Shown here: piece after piece, positions 1-6,539 of the stretch
Layout: the number at the start of each line of letters is the position of its first letter
Numbering within the stretch: position 1 is the stretch's first letter
From: Candidatus Omnitrophota bacterium
GTDB lineage: Bacteria > Omnitrophota > Gorgyraeia > Zapsychrales > JANLHA01
NCBI GenBank assembly: GCA_023247815.1
Contig: JAHFFS010000079.1
Location: forward strand, 1 to 6,973
Direction of reading: 5' to 3'
Length of the DNA stretch: 6,973 nt
Program-made: the position numbers and the translations under genes
Notes under the pieces: generated by a model
The model's database searches: none
What the model was told of the DNA's origin: nothing
Seen by the model: only the letters and a program-made list of their open reading frames with translations

Positions 1-219
1 GTCCTGATTTTGAAAGACAATCTTGCCGTCGGTAACAACCAACGGCGGGGTTAACAGCCGCAATATGGCCAATCCGGTCGTACTCTTACCACTTCCAGAC
101 CCACCCACGACACCAAGGATCTGTTGCTGATCCACTGAAAAGCTCACCCCGTGGACAATGCTTTTCTCACCATGTTCCGAAAAAACCCCTACGCACAGAT
201 TTTCCAAATTTAGCAGCAT
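1..219 (-). CDS. Oligopeptide/dipeptide ABC transporter ATP-binding protein (OppD/DppD type), N-terminal fragment
   Basis: Only the first 73 codons are in the window; the frame is open to the left edge. The protein is predicted to be a cytoplasmic ATPase that powers the adjacent importer by pairing with a second ATPase below the two permeases. I translated it by hand: it begins MLLNLENLCVGVF and carries a Walker A motif, GGSGSGKST, at residues 39-47, followed by TGLAILRLL, as in OppD/DppD proteins. The Q-loop, signature, Walker B and H-loop would lie outside the window. The ATG at 219-217 overlaps the last 10 bases of the upstream permease gene, which implies translational coupling. A GAGGAG sits 13 bases upstream. 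The ABC assignment is secure from the Walker A and gene order; the substrate is not known. OppD/DppD rather than OppF/DppF is inferred from its place directly after the DppC-type permease. Confidence 0.9.
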   Translation of the reverse strand, partial: MLLNLENLCVGVFSEHGEKSIVHGVSFSVDQQQILGVVGGSGSGKSTTGLAILRLLTPPLVVTDGKIVFQNQD

Positions 220-1319
220 GATTCTCTTTTTTCTCCTCGTAGATGCGGGTCCAAACAATCCCTTAAGGCATCACCCACGACGTTGAAACACATCACCGTT
301 AAAAAGATAAAAATTCCCGGGATCAAAATCCATGGACAAAACCGGATTTGAACGATCCCCATGGACTCGGAAAGCAAATTCCCCCAACTCGCGTAAGGGT
401 CTTGGATCCCCAAACCAACCAGGCTTAACCCGGATTCCGCCAAAATATAACTGGGAATCGAAAGCATGATGGAAACAATCGAATAGGACAGCGTGTGCGG
501 CAAGATGTGCTTGACGATGATTTGCAAATCAGACAATCCCATGGCCTTTGCCGCCAGGACAAATTCCCGTTCCCGCAGCGACAGACACATCCCACGGATC
601 ACCCTTGCCAATCCCGCCCAATAAATGAACGACAAGATAACGACGATGGCGATATAAACCTGAACTGAATTGAAAGACGGCGGCACCACCGCCCGTAACG
701 CTAACAGCAAATAAAATCCCGGAAACATCATCAACATTTCGCAGATCCGCATAAGGACCTCGTCGGTACGGCCGCCATAAAAGCCGGCGATCCCTCCAAC
801 CAGCAAACCAATGGAATACGAAATCAACACCCCGATGAGGCCGATCGAAAGTGAAATGCGTCCCCCATAAATGACACGAGAATAAAGGTCTCTGCCACGG
901 GAATCCGCTCCCCACAAATAAATTCTTCCTGGAGCATCAACGCTGAAAAGACGCAATGAACAGGGAAACAAACCTAAAATCTTGTATTCGTCTCCTTTAA
1001 CAAAAAAACGCAACAGATATTTTTCTTGCAAATTCTCCACATAAATCCGTTGGTGGTTTTGATCAAAATGTGCGGCCCGTCCGTAAATGAACGGCCGAGA
1101 GAATTGTCCCTGCTCAGTCAAGCAATGGATCTTACTCGCCGGGGCATAGGCAAAATCGCGTTCTTCGTTTTCGTAGGAATACGGTGTTAAAATATCGGCA
1201 AAAATCGCGCTGAAATAAAGCAGCCCCAAAAGCCAAAGACAAAAAACCGCGAAACGGTTTTGTTTCATTTGTCTTAACGCGAGTTGGAACTGACTTAACG
1301 ATTTCTGTGATTCATTCAT
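210..1319 (-). CDS. Peptide-type ABC transporter permease, DppC/OppC family, with enlarged extracytoplasmic insert
   Basis: This is an inner-membrane permease subunit predicted to form the translocation channel with the upstream DppB-type protein. With the ATG at 1319 it is 369 residues, longer than the roughly 300 usual for DppC. TM1 spans about residues 22-41. A hydrophilic stretch at about 42-135 precedes the conserved entry to the BPD_transp_1 domain, with LWGADSRGRDLYSRVIYGGR at 135-154. Further hydrophobic segments lie near 157-180, 193-213, 220-241, 278-301 and 330-349. The EAA loop that contacts the ATPase is at about 254-275 (AAKAMGLSDLQIIVKHILPH), and the C-terminus has GDALRDCLDP. 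I chose ATG 1319 over an in-frame GTG at 1337 because ATG 1319 has a CGGA six bases upstream and overlaps the preceding stop by only 8 bases. The protein ends in two cysteines, whose codons overlap the start of the ATPase gene. The family is certain; the substrate is unknown. Confidence 0.93.
   Translation of the reverse strand: MNESQKSLSQFQLALRQMKQNRFAVFCLWLLGLLYFSAIFADILTPYSYENEERDFAYAPASKIHCLTEQGQFSRPFIYGRAAHFDQNHQRIYVENLQEKYLLRFFVKGDEYKILGLFPCSLRLFSVDAPGRIYLWGADSRGRDLYSRVIYGGRISLSIGLIGVLISYSIGLLVGGIAGFYGGRTDEVLMRICEMLMMFPGFYLLLALRAVVPPSFNSVQVYIAIVVILSFIYWAGLARVIRGMCLSLREREFVLAAKAMGLSDLQIIVKHILPHTLSYSIVSIMLSIPSYILAESGLSLVGLGIQDPYASWGNLLSESMGIVQIRFCPWILIPGIFIFLTVMCFNVVGDALRDCLDPHLRGEKRESCC
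233..238 (-). promoter_or_regulatory. Shine-Dalgarno sequence GAGGAG for the ATPase gene, at long spacing
   Basis: On the minus strand GAGGAG is followed by 13 bases and then the ATG at 219. It lies within the 3' end of the upstream permease gene. The match to the anti-SD is strong but the spacing is longer than the usual 5-9 bases. A weaker AGAG at 224-227, only 4 bases from the ATG, is an alternative. Confidence 0.5.
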
Positions 1320-2277
1320 AACGGATCCGTGGATCACTTTTGGCTAATAGGATATCCGCGAGCAGATTCCCGATGATAAACAACACCCCACCCATCAAAA
1401 AACTGTCCATGACCAGATACACGTCCTTGGCCCGCACCGCGGTCAACATGAGCATGCCCAAACCCGGCCAACTGCAAATGATCTCAAGCAGAGCAGCACC
1501 GCTCAACAAGCTCGAAAATTCATAACCAAGCAAGGTCATGAGCGGATTGATCGCGTTGCGTAGGGCATGATGATAAATCACTTTGTTTTCCGGCAAGCCC
1601 TTAGCCCGCGCGGTTAAAACGTACTGCTGGCGCAAAACCTCGAGCATATTGCCCCGCATAATGCGCTGCAACGAACCAATGGACCCGACGGAAAGAGCGA
1701 TCGTTGGGATCGCCAGATGTTTTAATAAGTCAATGATCCGTTCCCAAAAATTCAGCTCATCATAATGCGCGCTGTGCATCCCACCCAAGGGTAAAATCCC
1801 GGTGACACTGACGAAATAAAGTAGCAGCATGGCCAGAAAAAAACTTGGGGTCGCTAACCCGATATAAGAAAGGAACTGAATGATTCGGTCCGTCCAACGA
1901 TTGCGGTTCAGGGCCGCCCAAATCCCCAACGGAATGGCCACCCCCCAGGTCAAAAGCAAACTGGCCAGGGACAAAATGAACGTGTTCCAAAGCCGCCCGC
2001 CGATGACATTGACGACCGGAATGTTATAAAAAAAGGAATAACCTAATTCCCCATGAAAAAGATTGGCGATCCAATGAAAGAATTGAACAAACAATGGTTT
2101 ATCCAACTGATAAAGGGTCACATAACGCTGAATCGTCTCCTCGGAAATCTGCGGATTGAGCTTGAGGGTGTCATAAAAATTTCCACTCGTGGTTTGCATG
2201 AAGACAAAAGTCAACAAACTCATGACCAAGAGCATAGGCCCCGTCACCAACAATCGTTTTAAAGCATATCGAACCAT
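1312..2277 (-). CDS. Peptide-type ABC transporter permease, DppB/OppB family
   Basis: This is the first of two inner-membrane permease subunits of the importer. With the ATG at 2277 it has 321 residues, near the usual DppB length of about 340. It opens MVRYALKRLL, the typical basic DppB start, followed by TM1 (about 11-28), an extracytoplasmic region (about 30-98) with LDKPLFVQFFHWIANLFHGELG at 58-79, and TM segments near 100-122, 133-158, 186-203, 247-268 and 290-313. The EAA loop is at about 219-245 (YVLTARAKGL then HHALRNAINPL). The C-terminus is DPRIRYE, usual for the family. An upstream in-frame TTG at 2298 would add seven residues (MRTEKNN). I prefer ATG 2277 because it restores the family N-terminus and because the TTG would overlap the likely ribosome binding site. 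The 3' end overlaps the DppC-type gene by 8 bases, so the two are probably coupled. Confidence 0.94.
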   Translation of the reverse strand: MVRYALKRLLVTGPMLLVMSLLTFVFMQTTSGNFYDTLKLNPQISEETIQRYVTLYQLDKPLFVQFFHWIANLFHGELGYSFFYNIPVVNVIGGRLWNTFILSLASLLLTWGVAIPLGIWAALNRNRWTDRIIQFLSYIGLATPSFFLAMLLLYFVSVTGILPLGGMHSAHYDELNFWERIIDLLKHLAIPTIALSVGSIGSLQRIMRGNMLEVLRQQYVLTARAKGLPENKVIYHHALRNAINPLMTLLGYEFSSLLSGAALLEIICSWPGLGMLMLTAVRAKDVYLVMDSFLMGGVLFIIGNLLADILLAKSDPRIRYE

Positions 2278-2291
2278 ATTATTTTTTTCTG

Positions 2292-2296
2292 TCCTC
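2292..2296 (-). promoter_or_regulatory. Shine-Dalgarno-like GAGGA upstream of the DppB-type permease gene
   Basis: On the minus strand GAGGA is followed by a 14-base, A-rich spacer and then the ATG at 2277. It is the only good purine-rich match in the 49-base gap after the binding-protein gene. It helps decide against the TTG start at 2298, which overlaps it. The spacing is long. Confidence 0.45.
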
Positions 2297-2326
2297 AATA
2301 CCCCATAGACTATTCATATTCACTCT

Positions 2327-4057
2327 TCACTTAAGATAAATCTCCTCAATATTATGAAACGCCCCGCCATAACTCGTTGGCCTAAGATTGCCGAACTTAT
2401 TACGAATCGCGAACATGTTGCTGTCCAGGACCGTGTAAATCAGCGGCAATTGATCAGCGACGATCTTTTGATATTCGTCGTACAAAATTTTGCGTTTATT
2501 GTCATCCAACTCTTGAACGCCGAGGTTGAAAATCTCATCAACGCGGGTTTCCCAATTGGTAGCCGGGGCCTCCTGATGAGGATACCACATGTGAAGTTGC
2601 CCTGAAGAATGCCAGACATTCTTCCCAAAATGCGGATCAACGCCGCCACCGGTCAATCCTAAAATGACGGCGTCCCAATCAAAACTCGACGTGAGTTTAC
2701 CAACAAGACTATTGAATTCGATGGCCAGAAAATTGACCTTCATACCTAATTTTTGCAAATCATAACGGACAATCGCCGCGATCTGGACCCGTTCCTGCGA
2801 ACCGGAATTGGTAAAAAGGTTGAACTCAATTTTATTGCCCTCAGGGTCTTCGATGGTCCCATCGCCATCGCGGTCTTGAAGCCCCGCTTGGTTCAAAATA
2901 TCCTTAGCCCGCTTCAAATCATAGGCGTATTCTTCGACTCGCGGGTTATAAAAAAATCCGATGCTTGGACTCAACGGACCAAACTGTGGATACCCCAGAC
3001 CGTTATTGAGGATCTCAATGATTTTCTGCCGATCGATGGAATGCGCTACGGCCTTGCGGAATTGCACGTTGCTAAACCAGCGCAATTTGACCGGATCCAC
3101 AAAGGGCTTCGCGGTCTTTGGGTTGATACTGCTATTTTGATTAAAGACGATGAAATTGCTGCCGAAATCCGGACCGGTCTCATAAATCCGAAAATTCTTT
3201 TGTTCTTCGACCGGCTTGAGCAGCGGATAGTCACTGCCCCGGACACCGACAAAATCCAAATCCCCTTCTAGAAATTTTAATATCGCGACATCTTGATTTT
3301 GCACGATCACATAAATGATTTTATCGAGATAAGGAAGCGACTCCCCTTCTTTTGATTTTTTCCAATAATACGGATTGCGCTCAAAAACCAAGCGTTCACC
3401 GGGCGAGTATTCAGTCAAACGAAACGCGCCGGTCCCGACGATCTCTTGAGGCGCGGTATCAATCCCCCAGGTAAAATTGAATTTCCCATCATCGACGGCT
3501 GATTGGAGTTTGTGTTTGGGAAGGATCGGCTGGGTCATGCTTCTTAAAAAAGGCGCGAACCGGACCGGGAGCTGGAACCGCACCGTGTGGTCGTCGATCT
3601 TTTTGACGTCAAAAACCTTTCCTTGAATCGAAAAAATATCGCGCGCCGAGGATGGGATCTTTTCATTATAAATCAATTGATTGAAGGTGAAGACAACATC
3701 ATCGGCCGTGAACGGATGCCCATCGTTGAATTTGACGTCGTCCCGCAAATGAAAAATCCAGGTTTTACCGTCATCCTGGACGTCCCAACTTTGTGCCAAG
3801 AGCGGCTCGACTTGCAACGTCTGGGCATTGACCATGGTCAATCCTTCAAAAATATTGCTGGTGACCATGGTCGAGGAAGTCTCCTGCGCCAAAATATCAT
3901 TGAACGACTTTGGATCTGACGTGGATGACAAGACGAGTATCCCTCTATGCCGATCCATGGCCCAACCCATTGTCGGATACGAAAGACTGCTGAAAAAGAT
4001 AAGAAGAAGGGAAAATACGCTCGTGAAGGATTTTCGACGAAAATAAAAATTCGCCAT
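2327..4057 (-). CDS. Periplasmic solute-binding protein of a peptide-type ABC importer (SBP_bac_5 family)
   Basis: This is predicted to capture substrate in the periplasm and deliver it to the DppBC-type permease encoded next. It has 576 residues, within the family's 500-600 range. A Sec signal peptide is visible: basic FRRK at 6-9, a hydrophobic core at about 13-26, and a probable cleavage site after GWA (residue 33). No lipobox cysteine is present, so it should be soluble rather than lipidated. Family landmarks include NIFEGLTMVN (68-77), EPLLAQSWDVQDDGKTWIFH (84-103), VKFNDGHPFTADDVVF (108-123), GTGAFRLTEY (208-217), FRKAVAHSIDRQKI (333-346) and a late DEYQKIVADQLPLIYT (527-542). DRDGDGTIEDPE at 395-406 fits an EF-hand-type loop. 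The ATG at 4057 has a weak AGAG six bases before it. The family binds peptides, nickel, heme, opines or sugars in different members, so the substrate cannot be read from sequence alone. Confidence 0.95.
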   Translation of the reverse strand: MANFYFRRKSFTSVFSLLLIFFSSLSYPTMGWAMDRHRGILVLSSTSDPKSFNDILAQETSSTMVTSNIFEGLTMVNAQTLQVEPLLAQSWDVQDDGKTWIFHLRDDVKFNDGHPFTADDVVFTFNQLIYNEKIPSSARDIFSIQGKVFDVKKIDDHTVRFQLPVRFAPFLRSMTQPILPKHKLQSAVDDGKFNFTWGIDTAPQEIVGTGAFRLTEYSPGERLVFERNPYYWKKSKEGESLPYLDKIIYVIVQNQDVAILKFLEGDLDFVGVRGSDYPLLKPVEEQKNFRIYETGPDFGSNFIVFNQNSSINPKTAKPFVDPVKLRWFSNVQFRKAVAHSIDRQKIIEILNNGLGYPQFGPLSPSIGFFYNPRVEEYAYDLKRAKDILNQAGLQDRDGDGTIEDPEGNKIEFNLFTNSGSQERVQIAAIVRYDLQKLGMKVNFLAIEFNSLVGKLTSSFDWDAVILGLTGGGVDPHFGKNVWHSSGQLHMWYPHQEAPATNWETRVDEIFNLGVQELDDNKRKILYDEYQKIVADQLPLIYTVLDSNMFAIRNKFGNLRPTSYGGAFHNIEEIYLK

Positions 4058-4095
4058 GAAGGTCTCTAGAAAAAGCTGTTGAACCGCGCTCTTGA

Positions 4096-4521
4096 TTAAG
4101 GCTGCGTTTGTTCCGTCTGGGCCTGAGGTGTGGATTCCGTTGCCGGCAACGTTTCAGCATTGGGGGTCGGGGCCGCTTTGACTGCGGGTTCGGTTGCCGC
4201 GACCGGTCCCGGTTCAGAAGCTGGTTTGGGTATCACGGCGGCCTTGTCCTTAACCGGCTCACCAACAATTCGAACGCCACGCATGATGGACCGGTCCTTT
4301 TTCGCCGTCACATAAGCCAGACTCAAACTGGTTACCATAAACACCGCTAACATCACAATCGTTGTGCGCACCATAAAGGCATTGGTCTTGGCCCCGAACA
4401 TGGACTCGGCTGAAGCAAACCCGTTGGTGAGGCCACCTTTGCGGCCGGCCTGCATCAAAATCACTGTGATCAACAATATGCAAGCGACTGAATGAAAAAA
4501 AATCAAAATTCCGTGTATCAT
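4096..4521 (-). CDS. secG: Preprotein translocase subunit SecG with long Pro/Ala/Thr/Glu-rich tail
   Basis: SecG is the small auxiliary subunit of the SecYEG channel and assists SecA-driven export across the inner membrane. The 141-residue protein shows the family plan: TM1 at about 5-23 ending in the conserved ILMQAGRKGGL (21-31), the loop with FGAKTNAFMVRTT (42-54), and TM2 at about 55-71. Beyond residue 72 there is a short basic stretch, then a low-complexity tail from about 92 to 141 made mainly of Pro, Ala, Thr and Glu. In the known E. coli topology both termini are periplasmic, so the tail would lie outside the membrane. The length exceeds the usual 75-120 residues because of this tail. 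The ATG lies 1 base after the tpiA stop. A weak GGGG is 12 bases upstream, so translation is probably coupled to tpiA. The position after pgk-tpiA matches a gene order common in bacteria. Confidence 0.93.
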   Translation of the reverse strand: MIHGILIFFHSVACILLITVILMQAGRKGGLTNGFASAESMFGAKTNAFMVRTTIVMLAVFMVTSLSLAYVTAKKDRSIMRGVRIVGEPVKDKAAVIPKPASEPGPVAATEPAVKAAPTPNAETLPATESTPQAQTEQTQP

Positions 4522-4522
4522 T

Positions 4523-5293
4523 TTACGTTTTTACCCCGCACGAGTTTTTAATGATGTCAACAAAAGAATCGGCCTTGAGACTTGCTCCGCCCACCAGGGC
4601 CCCATCGATATCCGGTTGCGACATCAAATCATTGGTATTGTCCGGCTTGACACTGCCGCCGTATTGGATCCTCACCTCGGCAGCGGTTTCTTCATCAAAC
4701 ATTTCCTGCAACTGCCGACGGATAAAAGCATGGACTTCTTGTGCCTGCTGTGGTGTCGCGGTCTTGCCAGTACCAATCGCCCACACCGGTTCATAAGCCA
4801 GGATGATTTTTTTCATTTCTTCCGACGATATCCCCTGCAGTCCACCCAAGCACTGCGTCTTGATCACAACAAAAGTTTTTCCAGCTTCCCGTTCCGCCAA
4901 GGTCTCACCGATGCAAACAATGGGGATCAACCCATGCTTCAAAGCGCTTTTCAATCTTTTATTGACGGTCGCGTCGGTCTCCTGAAAATATTGACGGCGT
5001 TCGGAATGGCCGATGATGACATATTGAACGTCGAGCGATTTTAGCATCGGTGCAGAGACTTCACCCGTATAAGCCCCGCTGTCTTCCCAAAATAAATTTT
5101 GCGCGCCCAAACCAATGTTGCTTTCCAATAAAACATCTTTGACGTCGGCCAAAGCCGTAAACGGCGGACAAACAACGATGTCGACTTCCTGAATATCCGC
5201 GATCGCGCGTTTGAGCTGATTGACAAATTCGATCGCCTCAATCTGGGTCTTGTTCATTTTCCAATTGCCGGCAATGATGATCTTCCTCATCAT
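4523..5293 (-). CDS. tpiA: Triosephosphate isomerase
   Basis: The enzyme interconverts dihydroxyacetone phosphate and glyceraldehyde 3-phosphate in the cytoplasm, in glycolysis and gluconeogenesis. It is full length at 256 residues (the usual length is about 250). All catalytic elements are present: NWKM at 10-13 with Lys12, IIGHSERR at 93-100 with the electrophile His96, and AYEPVWAIGTGKTA at 166-179 with the general base Glu168 and flexible loop 6. The phosphate-binding YGGSV (211-215) and GALVGGASL (231-239) are also present. The start is either ATG 5293, which overlaps the pgk stop in an ATGATGA arrangement, or ATG 5290 one codon later; the sequence does not decide between them, and the protein differs by one methionine. 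No strong Shine-Dalgarno sequence precedes it, which fits translational coupling to pgk. Nothing suggests loss of activity. Confidence 0.98.
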   Translation of the reverse strand: MMRKIIIAGNWKMNKTQIEAIEFVNQLKRAIADIQEVDIVVCPPFTALADVKDVLLESNIGLGAQNLFWEDSGAYTGEVSAPMLKSLDVQYVIIGHSERRQYFQETDATVNKRLKSALKHGLIPIVCIGETLAEREAGKTFVVIKTQCLGGLQGISSEEMKKIILAYEPVWAIGTGKTATPQQAQEVHAFIRRQLQEMFDEETAAEVRIQYGGSVKPDNTNDLMSQPDIDGALVGGASLKADSFVDIIKNSCGVKT

Positions 5294-6492
5294 CGCACCG
5301 CAACTTTTTCGTGCTTGTCGTTGAGGGCCACAACACCTGGGAGTTGTTTGCCTTCCAATAACTCCAGTGAGGCCCCGCCACCGGTCGAGATGTGCGTCAT
5401 TTTATCGGCGACACCGAATTTGCTGACCGCGGCCGCGGAATCACCGCCACCGACGATGGTGGTCACCTCTTTGAGGCCGGCCAAATACTCGGCAATCTCT
5501 TGCGTGCCCTTGGAATAAGCCTCCACCTCAAAAACACCGACCGGGCCGTTCCAGACAACGGTCTTGGCCTTGGAGAGGATTTCCTTAAATTGTTGGCGGG
5601 TCTTGGGGCCGATGTCAATCCCCTGCCAACCATCAGGAATTTTATCAGAAATCTTGGCATGGGCCGGCTTGCCAAAATCATCGACGATGACAAAATCATG
5701 GGAAATGACAATTTGAACGTGCGCGGCCTTGGCCTTTTCCAAAATGCTTTTAGCAAAATCGATTTTATCCGCTTCCAATAAGGACTGACCGATCGAAATG
5801 CCCTGGGCTTTAAGAAAGGTATACGCCATCCCACCGCCGATCAGAATGCTGTCGGCCTTGGTGAGTAAATTTTCAATCAACATGATTTTATCGGAAACCT
5901 TGGCACCCCCTAAAATCACCACGAGCGGCTTGGCCGGATGAGAAACCACCTGCCCCAAATAATTCAATTCCTTTTCCATGAGAAAACCAGCCACCGATGG
6001 CAGATATTTGGTGATCCCTTCCGTTGAGGCATGGGCACGGTGGGCCGAACCAAACGCGTCATTGACATAAACGTCGGCTAACGACGCCAATGCCTTAGCG
6101 AATTGCGGATCGTTGTCGGTTTCTTCTTTATGAAAACGCAAATTTTCCAAGAGGACAATTCGAGGAGAACCCATCTCAATGGCTTTTTTAATGGCATCGC
6201 CGACACAATCTTTTAAGGACGAGACATTTTCTTTCAGCAGGGATTCCAATCTCTGGGCTGCCGGAAACAATCGCATCGCTTCGACAACTTTGCCCTTAGG
6301 ACGGCCCAGATGACTCATAAGAATCACCTTCTTTGCCCCCTGGGTAAGGGCATATTTGATGGTCGGTATCGCGGCTTGGATACGGCGGTCGTCGGTGATA
6401 CCTTGTTTTTCATCGAGGGGAACGTTGAAATCAACCCGGATGATGACCTTTTTGCCTTTGAGCGCGATATCTTTAATTGATTTTTTGTTCAT
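5290..6492 (-). CDS. pgk: Phosphoglycerate kinase
   Basis: The enzyme transfers phosphate between 1,3-bisphosphoglycerate and ADP, making ATP in glycolysis and running in reverse in gluconeogenesis. At 400 residues it is full length. The N-terminal substrate domain carries RVDFNVP (19-25), SHLGRPKG (60-67), LLENLRFHKEE (114-124) and NDAFGSAHRAHAS (144-156). The C-terminal nucleotide domain carries ILGGAKVSDKI (193-203), GGGMAYTF (219-226), VVWNGPVGVFE (312-322), TIVGGGDS (345-352) and the helix-capping STGGGASLELL (369-379). The ATG at 6492 is the only reasonable start, since the next methionine is at residue 59. No Shine-Dalgarno sequence precedes it, and the upstream promoter puts transcription initiation only a few bases before the ATG. 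It overlaps tpiA by 4 bases. A gap (GAPDH) gene, often found beside pgk, is not in the window. Confidence 0.98.
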   Translation of the reverse strand: MNKKSIKDIALKGKKVIIRVDFNVPLDEKQGITDDRRIQAAIPTIKYALTQGAKKVILMSHLGRPKGKVVEAMRLFPAAQRLESLLKENVSSLKDCVGDAIKKAIEMGSPRIVLLENLRFHKEETDNDPQFAKALASLADVYVNDAFGSAHRAHASTEGITKYLPSVAGFLMEKELNYLGQVVSHPAKPLVVILGGAKVSDKIMLIENLLTKADSILIGGGMAYTFLKAQGISIGQSLLEADKIDFAKSILEKAKAAHVQIVISHDFVIVDDFGKPAHAKISDKIPDGWQGIDIGPKTRQQFKEILSKAKTVVWNGPVGVFEVEAYSKGTQEIAEYLAGLKEVTTIVGGGDSAAAVSKFGVADKMTHISTGGGASLELLEGKQLPGVVALNDKHEKVAVR

Positions 6493-6503
6493 AATTGGTA
6501 TGT

Positions 6504-6531
6504 ATTATATCCAACTTTATCTCATTGTCAA
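6504..6531 (-). promoter_or_regulatory. Near-consensus sigma-70-type promoter of pgk
   Basis: On the minus strand TTGACA (6526-6531) is followed by a 16-base spacer and TATAAT (6504-6509). Both hexamers are perfect matches to the housekeeping consensus; only the spacer is one base shorter than ideal. The element lies in the 47-base gap between the Wzy_C-like gene and pgk. Initiation at the usual distance would fall around 6496-6499, giving pgk a leader of about 4-7 bases. No operator-like inverted repeat is obvious in this gap. It is the best promoter match I found on the minus strand of the window. Confidence 0.8.
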
Positions 6532-6539
6532 CGCGCGGC

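Noticed and set aside
1320..1337. GTG at 1337 as start of the DppC-type permease
   Set aside because: It lacks any purine-rich site upstream and deepens the overlap with the previous gene to 26 bases; ATG 1319 has a CGGA six bases upstream and a small overlap.
2278..2298. TTG at 2298 as start of the DppB-type permease
   Set aside because: It overlaps the likely GAGGA site and adds residues atypical for the family; ATG 2277 gives the usual N-terminus.
2753..3271. A 172-codon open frame on the plus strand inside the binding-protein gene
   Set aside because: It is antisense to a well-supported family member, shows no recognisable domain or ribosome binding site, and looks like a codon-usage shadow.
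4022..4057. Twin-arginine signal in the binding protein (RR at residues 7-8)
   Set aside because: The following residues (KSF) do not match the S/T-R-R-x-F-L-K pattern, and the h-region is strongly hydrophobic as in Sec signals.
4070..4093. Hairpin followed by Ts between secG and the binding-protein gene, as a terminator
   Set aside because: The stem is only 6 pairs with a G-U pair and an 11-base loop, and the T run is consumed by the stem, leaving no U-tract. It is too weak to call.
4108..4350. A plus-strand frame rich in Arg, Gly, Phe and Cys opposite the secG tail
   Set aside because: The biased composition simply mirrors the low-complexity Pro/Ala/Thr tail of SecG on the other strand.
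4616..5044. A 142-codon open frame on the plus strand inside tpiA
   Set aside because: It is antisense to an intact catalytic gene, has no recognisable motif, and has no supporting start signal.
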